Source: Microcaldota archaeon (GTDB lineage Archaea > Micrarchaeota > Micrarchaeia > Micrarchaeales > CABMGC01). Taken from it: a stretch of DNA of 46,957 nt. The notes beneath the pieces are model-generated. The model saw only the letters and a program-made list of their open reading frames with translations. It had not been told where the DNA came from and searched no databases. Positions 17,194-24,878 of this stretch are shown piece by piece. The stretch is taken from positions 1 through 46,957 of the forward strand of contig DAHXNY010000007.1 of assembly GCA_027365175.1 (NCBI GenBank), given 5' to 3'. How positions within the stretch are numbered: the stretch's first letter is position 1; each line of letters starts with the position of its first letter. A program made the position numbers and the translations under genes.

Positions 17194-18426
17194 ATGCTCT
17201 GTCTATCCAAATCAAGAGGCACAGGAGGAAGCATGAAGGCCCAGCCGGAGGACTTCATAGTAAGGGAGATAACCAATAAAGGGGTAACTCTCGAGCTTCA
17301 GAAGGTATACTCCGCACAGGACCTTAAGGAAGAGGAAGCCAAGGAAGGCAGATTCTGCACCTTTGTGATAGAGAAGAGGAACTGGAATACGATAAACGCG
17401 CTTCTTGCAGTCGCAAAGCGCCTTGGCCACGGAAGGAAGTCCATAGGCTATTCTGGAATAAAGGACAGGAGCGCCCTGACCGTACAGGTGGCAAGCATCT
17501 TCGGCGCGGAGCCGGAAGCGGTAATGCGCACGCGGATAAAAGACCTATCGATAAATGGCGCATGGAAGAGCGATGGGGTAGAGATGGGGAGCAACCTTGG
17601 CAACGCCTTCTCAATAAGGATAAGGGACACAATAAACGGCGACATGGACGCTACCCTCGAGGAGCTCTCAGGCATGGCACCAAATTATTTTGACGCACAG
17701 AGGTTCGGCTCAAGGCTAAACAACGCTGCCGTAGGGCTCTGCATAATAGAAGGGAGATTCGAGGATGCTGTAATGGAGTTCCTGACAGGCGCTGAGAACG
17801 AGACAAGTGCAGACGCTATAGCGGCAAGGAAGCACCTCAAAGAGGAGCAGGATTTCAAGCAGGCTATGGAGTACTTCCCAAGATATTTGAAGACGGAGCG
17901 CACCGTGATAAGCGCACTGTGCCGGGAGAAAAATTATGCGAATGCGCTACGTGCGATGCCAAGGGGAATAAGCCTGCTCTTCATACATGCGGTAGAATCG
18001 TACATCTTCAACGCAGAGCTGGAATCGAGGATAAAGGCCGGCGATCTTTCATCGGGAATAAGGTTAGGGAGCAATATCGCAGGCTTCCCTGATTCAAAGT
18101 CCGCATCCGAAGATGGATTTCCTGCCGCTCCGCTTATAGGATACAAAACAGATGAGAATGCAGTAAGCGGATATGCTGAAGAGGCAATGGGAAAGCTGGG
18201 GATAAATAAAGAGAGCTTCCTGATAAAGAGCATGCCTGAGCTCTCTATGAAAGGGGATGTCAGGGCGCTTCTCATGCCCTTCCGGGACTTCTCATATGCC
18301 AATGAAGAGGAGAACCATGCGCTTAACCTGAATTTCTCCTTGCCATCAGGCTCCTACGCTACGATATTTGTAAATGAGATAACAAAGAGCAGCGCCTTCT
18401 CGCTGGGCAGCATAAGGACAAGGTGA
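17194..18426 (+). CDS. truD: tRNA pseudouridine synthase TruD
   Basis: 410 residues. TruD isomerises U13 in tRNAs, and in archaea has wider targets. Motifs: GTGGSMKAQPEDFIVREI at the N-terminus, KRNWNTINAL, the catalytic GIKDRSALTVQ with D91, and PNYFDAQRFGS. The lineup of GTGxxKAxPEDF with other TruD proteins supports the ATG at 17194, although ATG at 17233 has a better ribosome site (AGGAGG 5 bp upstream). It is divergent from the proline-dehydrogenase-like operon. Confidence 0.93.
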   Translation: MLCLSKSRGTGGSMKAQPEDFIVREITNKGVTLELQKVYSAQDLKEEEAKEGRFCTFVIEKRNWNTINALLAVAKRLGHGRKSIGYSGIKDRSALTVQVASIFGAEPEAVMRTRIKDLSINGAWKSDGVEMGSNLGNAFSIRIRDTINGDMDATLEELSGMAPNYFDAQRFGSRLNNAAVGLCIIEGRFEDAVMEFLTGAENETSADAIAARKHLKEEQDFKQAMEYFPRYLKTERTVISALCREKNYANALRAMPRGISLLFIHAVESYIFNAELESRIKAGDLSSGIRLGSNIAGFPDSKSASEDGFPAAPLIGYKTDENAVSGYAEEAMGKLGINKESFLIKSMPELSMKGDVRALLMPFRDFSYANEEENHALNLNFSLPSGSYATIFVNEITKSSAFSLGSIRTR

Positions 18427-18446
18427 GGGCAGGCTGCATGCTATGG

Positions 18447-18758
18447 CTACGACATAAACTGTTCGATAGAAGAGAGCTCGGTCATCAACTCTGCATTGTC
18501 GTTAGGCGCTCCAAAGACATTTCTCTCCTCACCGCATTCGGTGCATCTGTGCATTATGACAAAGCCAGTCTTATCATACAATGTGCCTATCGGTTCCATC
18601 ATTCCCCTGCACTTATTCTGCCTGTCTCCGGGGCCAATATCCACGTGCATTGACCACAGGCACCTGGAACAATGGTTCGTATATCCGTTGCCAATGACGA
18701 ACATGCCGCAGTTCATGCATTTGAAGTTCTCCTTCTTTCTCTCGAATCCTTTTGCCAT
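18447..18758 (-). CDS. RNHCP-type zinc protein
   Basis: About 103 residues from ATG at 18758 (MAKGFERKKENFKCMNCG). A CxxC pair, then NGYTNHCSRCLWSMHVDIGPGDR, CRGMMEPIG and HRCTECGEERNVFGAPND fit the RNHCP domain with its [RT]NHCPxCL...PGDR signature. The frame is open up to 18836 but that part lies inside tRNA-Ser, so the shorter start is chosen. The family is zinc-binding and probably acts in translation or RNA metabolism. It is convergent with truD. Confidence 0.85.
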   Translation of the reverse strand: MAKGFERKKENFKCMNCGMFVIGNGYTNHCSRCLWSMHVDIGPGDRQNKCRGMMEPIGTLYDKTGFVIMHRCTECGEERNVFGAPNDNAELMTELSSIEQFMS

Positions 18759-18781
18759 CAGATCAACACATGGAATGTGAG

Positions 18782-18892
18782 CGCCGGGATTGGGATTTTC
18801 AGAAGATCTTTTGAACCCAAAAGGCCCGAAGGCCACCAGATCTCGAGTTTCGCCAAAGTTTCTGGCGCGATACCTGATTCTGCCATCCCGGC
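18782..18892 (-). tRNA. tRNA-Ser(CGA) with two tiny introns
   Basis: The minus strand has acceptor GCCGGGA/TCCCGGC with G73, as in archaeal tRNA-Ser, a long variable arm (GGCC-TTC-GGGCC) and anticodon stem CCAGA/TCTGG around loop CTCGAGA (anticodon CGA at 18843-18845). Two insertions break the cloverleaf. A 13-nt insert at about 18848-18860 lies between the anticodon stem and loop. A 14-nt insert lies in the T-loop (18795-18815, 21 nt instead of 7, between TTGGG and CCCAA). Both are away from the canonical 37/38 site. Exact splice sites cannot be fixed because flanking A-runs allow shifts. Confidence 0.85.
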
Positions 18893-18990
18893 ACGCAAAT
18901 TTATTTAAATACGCTAAACTAATAAAACCTTAACAGACATTACAAGTTAATAAAACCTTCACAGGCATGTAATGTTATTACTATAAAAGA

Positions 18991-20562
18991 ATGGTCAAAA
19001 TGCTTCTGAACAAGACTAACGTATTGATGCTCATACCGGTAGCCCTCTTTCTCATACTTACAATAAGCAGTGGCCTGTTCTCGGTATATCTGCTGTATCT
19101 TGCAGGATATGCGCACTCGATTTCAATAACCGCACTAGCCATAACCTTCCTGACGCTCTCACTGCTCTCCGGATTTTTCAACATCTTCACGGCATACTCG
19201 TATTACAGGTCGCAGCTCTACTCCAAATATCTGAAGAGGATACAGAACAGGCTCAAGCCATTAACGAAATTCCCTGCAGTCGCAGTGGTCATGCCTATTT
19301 ACAATGAGGATCCTGCTCTTGTCAAGAAGAACATGCTCCGCCTCAAGGATCTTGACTATCCAAAGGATAAGGTCAATTTCTATATTCTGGATGATTCGAC
19401 AAAGGCCAATATCGCAGAAGAGATAAAGGGTTTCGCAGCGGCTAACTCAATAAGATATATACACAGGAAGAACAGGAATGGCTACAAAGCGGGAGCGCTG
19501 AATAATTTTGTCAAGGCGGCAAAGGAGGAGTACCTTGCAATATTCGACTACGACGAGTATCTTACCGATACCGCATTCCTAAAGGAGCTGCTCCCATACT
19601 TCAGCATAAAGGACCTCTCGTATGTGCAGACGGAAAAGAGCTATTCCAAAGGTACCTTCTTCTCAGAGACCATAAACCTCTTCGACGAATTCTTCTTCAA
19701 TTTCGTGCAGCCGTCAAGAGCCCTAAATAACACGGCCATATTCGCAGGCTCATGCGGGATAATAAAGAACAGTGCAATAAAGAAGATAGGCGGCTTCCCG
19801 GAATATGTCATAGAGGACACCTTCTTCAGCTTCGAATCCGACATACACAACTACAAGAGCCTGTATATTCCGAAGATATATGCGCTCGGCAAACCGATAA
19901 AGACCTTCACCGAGCTAAGCAGGCAGCAGTGGCGCTATAATTATGGCGATACGCAATTCCTTAATTACTTCTTCAAAAGGACTGCATCAAAGAAATCGAC
20001 CAGGCTGTCGGTGCTCTCAAACATCGATTACATAACGCACGGTTCCGGGTTGAACTACATCTCCTTTGTACTTGTGCTATTCACGCTGGTATCAGTACTG
20101 ATAGTCTTTGCAACAGCCGCGGCACCGCTCACATCGCTGAACATAACCGAGCTTTTCAAATCAAGCTCGCTGCCTGCAACTATAGAGGCACTGGGCATAA
20201 TGGCCTTCATAGTATCGCTGCTCGCCCCAGTGCTGCTGATAAAGCTGCAGTTCAAGTCGGTAAAGAAGGGCATAATGGTGCTCTTCCTTAACTTCGCACT
20301 TGCCATTACAAGGACCAGGGCAGCCTTTGCAGCCCTGTTTTCCAACAAGCAGTCCTCTCTATGGGCCAGGAACTTCACCAGCAAGGGTCCGAGGATAGCG
20401 AATGCCCTGAAGAGCTCCTTCTCAGAGATAACCTTCGCATCAGCGCTATTCATGCTCTCAATCTTCGCAATGTTCATAAACAACGTATCAGGAGCGATAT
20501 GGCTCTTCTGGTACTCGATACTCTACTTCTCGACCTTCGCGTTCTTCTACAAATACGGCTGA
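18991..20562 (+). CDS. Membrane glycosyltransferase family 2 (cellulose-synthase-like)
   Basis: 523 residues. Two membrane helices (about 9-72) precede a cytosolic GT2 domain and four or five C-terminal helices. GT2 motifs: VVMPIYNEDPALV, FYILDDST, the metal-binding FDYDEYL, the acceptor-site VIEDTFF and SRQQWRY, corresponding to QxxRW of processive enzymes. It likely polymerises or transfers sugars at the membrane. The QxxRW-like motif suggests a processive, polysaccharide-forming enzyme but the product is unknown. DUF424 follows 9 bp downstream. Confidence 0.87.
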   Translation: MVKMLLNKTNVLMLIPVALFLILTISSGLFSVYLLYLAGYAHSISITALAITFLTLSLLSGFFNIFTAYSYYRSQLYSKYLKRIQNRLKPLTKFPAVAVVMPIYNEDPALVKKNMLRLKDLDYPKDKVNFYILDDSTKANIAEEIKGFAAANSIRYIHRKNRNGYKAGALNNFVKAAKEEYLAIFDYDEYLTDTAFLKELLPYFSIKDLSYVQTEKSYSKGTFFSETINLFDEFFFNFVQPSRALNNTAIFAGSCGIIKNSAIKKIGGFPEYVIEDTFFSFESDIHNYKSLYIPKIYALGKPIKTFTELSRQQWRYNYGDTQFLNYFFKRTASKKSTRLSVLSNIDYITHGSGLNYISFVLVLFTLVSVLIVFATAAAPLTSLNITELFKSSSLPATIEALGIMAFIVSLLAPVLLIKLQFKSVKKGIMVLFLNFALAITRTRAAFAALFSNKQSSLWARNFTSKGPRIANALKSSFSEITFASALFMLSIFAMFINNVSGAIWLFWYSILYFSTFAFFYKYG

Positions 20563-20571
20563 GGGCTGACT

Positions 20572-20877
20572 ATGATATATGTTAAAAAGCACAGCAGCGA
20601 CCATGGCACTGTAATAGCTATGTGCGATGAGGAGCTTCTTGGCAGATTGATAGAGGAAGGGAAGAGGGTCATAGACCTTAAGACCCACGCGAATTTCTAC
20701 AAAGGTTCGCTCCTTACAGAGGAAGAGGCAGCAGAGGAGCTAGAGCCTGATGTATACTCTGCGAATATAGTGGGGAAGAGGGCAGTAAAGATAGCTGTAG
20801 AGAAGGGTCTGGCCACAAGGGAGCAGGTGATGCGGATAAAGGATGTGGAGATACTCCAGATATTCTCTATCTTCTGA
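20572..20877 (+). CDS. DUF424 family archaeal protein
   Basis: 101 residues. MIYVKKHSSDHGTVIAMCDEELLGRLIEEGKRVIDLKTHANFY, then the C-terminal AVEKGLATREQVMRI, matches the DUF424 family found across archaea, whose function is not established. It starts 9 bp after the GT2 stop and is convergent with the NAC gene. Confidence 0.85.
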   Translation: MIYVKKHSSDHGTVIAMCDEELLGRLIEEGKRVIDLKTHANFYKGSLLTEEEAAEELEPDVYSANIVGKRAVKIAVEKGLATREQVMRIKDVEILQIFSIF

Positions 20878-20930
20878 ATCGCCGGACAGCTGCGCCGATG
20901 CTCTGCATCAATTACTGCTATATACGTGCC

Positions 20931-21278
20931 TTAAGCAGCATCTCCTTTCAACTTCAATATGGCCTCTGCTATATTGCCGTTTGACTCTTCCAGCGCCTCC
21001 CTTGCTGAAGCTTCATCAGATATCCCTGACTTTTCCATGACAAGCTTCACATCCTCTTCATCTATAGATACCCTTGCCTTGTCCACCTCCTTCACCTCCC
21101 CGCTTATCTGGAAGCTGGTATTCCCCTGCGCGTTTATCGCCACAACCTCAGGATTCTCTATGACTATGTCTTTGTCAGCTGTCTCTATTACCACTCTTGA
21201 AGCATCTATGCTCTCACTCTTTATGCCCATGCGGTCCATTACCTTTTTCAACTGCCTTGGGTCTATGTTTGGAATCAT
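20931..21278 (-). CDS. nac: Nascent polypeptide-associated complex protein (archaeal NAC)
   Basis: 115 residues. N-terminal MIPNIDPRQLKKVMDRMGIKSE is typical of archaeal NAC. The NAC beta-domain (about 25-70) contains VVIETADKDIVIENPEVVAINAQGNTSFQISG. The C-terminal UBA domain (about 78-112) ends EALEESNGNIAEAILKLKG. It forms a homodimer at the ribosome exit and shields nascent chains. It is transcribed divergently from the S-layer region. Confidence 0.95.
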   Translation of the reverse strand: MIPNIDPRQLKKVMDRMGIKSESIDASRVVIETADKDIVIENPEVVAINAQGNTSFQISGEVKEVDKARVSIDEEDVKLVMEKSGISDEASAREALEESNGNIAEAILKLKGDAA

Positions 21279-21336
21279 GCGAAAACCTCAAACCATTATA
21301 TACAATATATATTAATTAACGCATGCGTAATAGCAT

Positions 21337-21483
21337 ATGGCTGCCAAAACTGTCCGTCACAAGACGTATAACTCGGCAGGATTGGGTCGCATGAAGGGGC
21401 AATATTGTCCTAAAATGCTCTGTTTCAGCATATGCCAGGTTCGACGTCAAACTGCCATGAGACAGGCAAAAATTCGCCTATAA
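21337..21483 (+). CDS. Possible 48-aa basic peptide
   Basis: An ATG-to-TAA frame in the 330-bp gap between NAC and the S-layer gene codes for MAAKTVRHKTYNSAGLGRMK and 28 further residues, rich in Lys, Arg and Gln with three Cys. AT-rich TATA-like sequence lies about 30 bp upstream. It has no homology I recognise. The evidence is only the open frame and promoter context. Confidence 0.25.
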   Translation: MAAKTVRHKTYNSAGLGRMKGQYCPKMLCFSICQVRRQTAMRQAKIRL

Positions 21484-21553
21484 AAGAAGCCATGTATCAC
21501 ATATGACGAATTATAAAGAAGAATATGCAAATTAAAGTTTAAACATAACAGCA

Positions 21554-21563
21554 CTATTTAAAT
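21554..21563 (+). promoter_or_regulatory. TATA box of S-layer gene
   Basis: TATTTAAATA lies 46-55 bp before the ATG at 21609, leaving a leader of about 20-25 nt with no strong Shine-Dalgarno sequence. Confidence 0.6.
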
Positions 21564-21608
21564 ACCTTGCACCTGACATACATCTCGAAATACTAAAAGT
21601 GTGGTAGA

Positions 21609-24575
21609 ATGAAATCTCTAAAAGCTAAGAGAATAGCCGCCGTCGCGGCAAGCGTACTCGTCGGTCTTGCATTTGCAGGACAGGGAGTGACATTTGGTAA
21701 CATACCTATAATAAACAGCCAAGGACAACCTGTTGTCCAGATAGTTGTGGGATCAAGTGCAGCCCCTAGCGATGGAGTAGTCGCAGCAAACATTGCAGCC
21801 GTAATAGGCAACCTAGCGTTCACATCAACGAACGTAACGGCAACAGTAGGTGGCACCTCAAACCTGAAGTGTGTCATCTCAACGCCAACGTGCACGCTGA
21901 CAAACCAGCAGGTGTACTTGGGTGAATCAGGACTAGCTTCTTCAAGCAGCTCCTATGTCTTCTCTGCATTAATAGGATCTGTATTGAACAGAGGAGTCTC
22001 ACTCAACACGCCAGCAAGCACAAAGGCACTGCAGACTGGAAACCAGTATGCGTTCCAGGAGAGCGACTCATTGTCTCTGTCCCCAAGCGCAAGCCCTTAC
22101 ACTGCAGCAGGGTACGTTCCATTCTCAACAGTTACCGCAACTAACAATGGCGGCGGAGTATCATTTGCAGGATTCTCTTCAGGAGGATACGACAACATAC
22201 TCCAGGTAACGAATGCAAACCTGCCTTCGCTCCTGAACAACTATGGAGGAAATGGTGAATCAGAGGTACTATGGTTAACAGGATTCCCTGTATACGACCA
22301 GCAGAACTCTGTACACGCATTCCAGCTTCTCAGCGCAGGCGGAGCATATCAGGTAGTCTTCAACACGCCTATACAGAACAGGACGAGCTCAAACTCAGTC
22401 CAGATAAACACACCTATAAAGCTTCTTGGTAAGAGCTGGACAATCCTGAGCGCAATAGGAGGCGGACATGGAGTTGCAGTAACCTCTTCAACAGCAGTTG
22501 CAGGAGGAAAGCTGAAGCTTGCATCCTCACTGACCCCATTAACTACATTATATGTAGGTCAGAACATGACAACAGGTCCATTCACAGTGGTTCTTCAGGA
22601 CCTCGGACAGCCTAACTCCAATGGAGTATCCCCTGCTTCAGTAGCAATATACACCAATGGCAAGCTGACAAACGAGACAGCAATAGCCCCAGGAAACGCA
22701 AACATAACAAAGTTCAACGTTTCAGGCCAGACGCTGTATCTTGAGGTGAACCAGACCTTTGCAGGATTGTATGCATACCAGAAGTGGGCAAAGATACAGG
22801 CTTACTCAAACATAATGAATGTAACGAGCGGCCATGTATTCAACCAGACAAACGACCCAGGATGGTACACAGAACTGCTCTGGACCAACACAACCTCAAC
22901 CGGAGGAAACGCAAACGCAGTGGCTCTGAAGAGTATTATAATATACAATACTACTCCAACAAGCCTAAACGCAGGACAATCGTTCTCGTTCATCCAGAAC
23001 CCATCAGCGTACAAGCTGACATTCGTCGGCAGCACTCTGGGCTCATCGAACTACGATCCTGTAACTGCTACATCCAGCTTCCAGGGATCTATACAGTACC
23101 AGAATCTTGGAACCGTTGCAGCTGAAGGCCCGACAAACGTAACCGAACCTGCACAGGTGCTCACAGTAACGAGCTCAATACCTGGCGCATTCAGTTATGC
23201 AGGCCAGACAGGCTCCTCAGTGATGTATGACCTGACGCCGTACGAGCTTGCGACAAGCGGAACTGGAATAACTGCCAACACAGCTGCTTTCACAGGCAAC
23301 CCTGTTTCGACGAACGTTGTCCTTAGCTATGGTGACGCAAACATGATAACATCGTCAAACCCGCTTACAGTAACTATAACGGGGTACCCTATAATATCAG
23401 GGAACACGGCAGGGCAGAGCGCAATAACAGAGCAGGCGCAGTTCAACAGCGACGCTGCAGGTGCAAACGTAGTCGATCTGACATCCGTTCTGTACAACGT
23501 AACAGCAATAAAGCTGAGCAGGGCACTCCCTGGGGCATTGACCGTAAACGTCATAACCTCTAACAGCGTCCAGACTAGCAATACTGCGGTACAGGGCATG
23601 CTGACTAATGCAGCAAACGGCTACATACTGTATGGCCCTCAGAGCGGAAAGGTCTACTACAGCGTATCAACTGCAGCAGCAGGAAATGCTGTGATCTACA
23701 ACCAGCAGAACGGCCAGCCTACGTCAAACTTCCAGCTGACTCTGGCAAACCCTACTCTGGCACCAGGCGTCAACCAGTATGGTTACTTCACAATGAATGA
23801 GGTAGCTGTACCTACAAACACTGCCGCACAGGATCAGCTCAACTTCGGTATATACAACAGCACCGGAGGAGTCAATGCGAACCCATTGTTCCAGCTGAAC
23901 GACTCGGCCACGTTGACAAGCCCATCATTCACTGGTGGAACGAGGAACAACATGACCTACGTGTCAACAGCAGGAGACGCAATGAACGTAAACCAGGGCT
24001 TCGTAACAGAGCGTGGAAGCGTAGTGCAGACAATATCGCCTACAAGCGTAACTGTCAACTTCGCAAAGAGTGTTGGCATGCTGCAGTTCATAGCTTCAGC
24101 ATCAAACGCTACAGTGGCTAACACCACGACCCACGTGGTAGGTCCTATAAAGATAGGGCAGTCTGTACCAGGCTTGGCAAACGTAACAGTGGAGAACGTA
24201 ACGGCAAGCTGCGCAGTAGGAGCATCATCAGGAAACTGCACAGTATCAGGTGTATCAAACCTGACCGCAACGCCTTCAGTAACACAGGCAGTAACACCTG
24301 TGAAGCTGAACACTGCAACAACGCCTCTGGCAGTAGTAGACAGCAACGCAAACAACGCCTCAACACTGATAGTCGTAGGAAGCAAGTACGTCAACTCAGT
24401 GGCAGCGCAGGTATTCGCACAGAACCCATCACTGAACTCATCGTTCGGTCCAGGATCTGTAGTGGTACAGGCCTTTGGCGGTAGCAGAATACTGGTAGCT
24501 GGATACACTGCAAACCAGACAGTACAGGCAGGAAACCAGTTCATACAGGACCTGCTCTCTGCAAGCAGCGCGTAA
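21609..24575 (+). CDS. S-layer protein
   Basis: 988 residues. A Lys-rich start and hydrophobic segment (MKSLKAKRIAAVAASVLVGL) form a signal peptide. An S-layer-type N-terminal stretch follows (VTFGNIPIINSQGQPVVQIVVGSSAAPSDGVVAANIAAVIG), and the C-terminus repeats the motif in reverse style (STLIVVGSKYVNSVAAQVF ... GPGSVVVQAFGGSRILVAGYTANQTVQAGNQFIQ). This N/C pairing is typical of archaeal S-layer proteins with a split anchoring domain. The body is Ser/Thr/Asn/Ala-rich beta-type with many N-glycosylation sequons and few cysteines. Codons are biased and a strong terminator follows, both fitting high expression. Confidence 0.9.
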   Translation: MKSLKAKRIAAVAASVLVGLAFAGQGVTFGNIPIINSQGQPVVQIVVGSSAAPSDGVVAANIAAVIGNLAFTSTNVTATVGGTSNLKCVISTPTCTLTNQQVYLGESGLASSSSSYVFSALIGSVLNRGVSLNTPASTKALQTGNQYAFQESDSLSLSPSASPYTAAGYVPFSTVTATNNGGGVSFAGFSSGGYDNILQVTNANLPSLLNNYGGNGESEVLWLTGFPVYDQQNSVHAFQLLSAGGAYQVVFNTPIQNRTSSNSVQINTPIKLLGKSWTILSAIGGGHGVAVTSSTAVAGGKLKLASSLTPLTTLYVGQNMTTGPFTVVLQDLGQPNSNGVSPASVAIYTNGKLTNETAIAPGNANITKFNVSGQTLYLEVNQTFAGLYAYQKWAKIQAYSNIMNVTSGHVFNQTNDPGWYTELLWTNTTSTGGNANAVALKSIIIYNTTPTSLNAGQSFSFIQNPSAYKLTFVGSTLGSSNYDPVTATSSFQGSIQYQNLGTVAAEGPTNVTEPAQVLTVTSSIPGAFSYAGQTGSSVMYDLTPYELATSGTGITANTAAFTGNPVSTNVVLSYGDANMITSSNPLTVTITGYPIISGNTAGQSAITEQAQFNSDAAGANVVDLTSVLYNVTAIKLSRALPGALTVNVITSNSVQTSNTAVQGMLTNAANGYILYGPQSGKVYYSVSTAAAGNAVIYNQQNGQPTSNFQLTLANPTLAPGVNQYGYFTMNEVAVPTNTAAQDQLNFGIYNSTGGVNANPLFQLNDSATLTSPSFTGGTRNNMTYVSTAGDAMNVNQGFVTERGSVVQTISPTSVTVNFAKSVGMLQFIASASNATVANTTTHVVGPIKIGQSVPGLANVTVENVTASCAVGASSGNCTVSGVSNLTATPSVTQAVTPVKLNTATTPLAVVDSNANNASTLIVVGSKYVNSVAAQVFAQNPSLNSSFGPGSVVVQAFGGSRILVAGYTANQTVQAGNQFIQDLLSASSA

Positions 24576-24589
24576 AGCTCTTAATGCAA

Positions 24590-24626
24590 GCATGGGGCCT
24601 TCGGGCCCCATGCGTTTTTGTTTTTT
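24590..24626 (+). terminator. Hairpin plus T-run terminator
   Basis: The perfect stem CATGGGGCC-TTCG-GGCCCCATG is followed by GCGTTTTTGTTTTTTAT, 15 bp after the S-layer stop codon. Few genes in the window have so clear a terminator. Confidence 0.9.
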
Positions 24627-24635
24627 ATATTAAGG

Positions 24636-24785
24636 ATCTATTTCTAAAGAATCTGTAAAATTCCAAGACTTTCTTTCTCAAAAGGCAGCCTGACGCAGAT
24701 AAATAACAGAATCTATTTCTAAAGAATCTGTAAAATTCCAAGACTCTCTTTCTCAAAAGGCAGCCTGACGCAGATAAACAACAAT
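24636..24785. repeat. 75-bp tandem repeat, two copies
   Basis: Units at 24636-24710 and 24711-24785 begin ATCTATTTCTAAAGAATCTG and end GACGCAGATAAATAACAG or a close variant, with few mismatches. They sit between the S-layer terminator and the next surface-protein gene. Because 75 is divisible by three, a minus-strand frame stays open through both, but no start context suggests coding. Confidence 0.9.
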
Positions 24786-24878
24786 ATCCATTCCATGATA
24801 AGGCAGATGTCTCGCCTAACTTCATGAATAGGTATTTAAATATTCATTGCTTATTTAAAAGCATTTCAAGGGTTGTTT

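Noticed and set aside
23957-24544. 195-codon antisense frame in the S-layer gene
   Set aside because: No start context and composition is that of an antisense shadow.
24625-24825. Minus-strand 66-codon frame across the 75-bp repeats
   Set aside because: Open only because the repeat length is a multiple of three; lies over the S-layer terminator.
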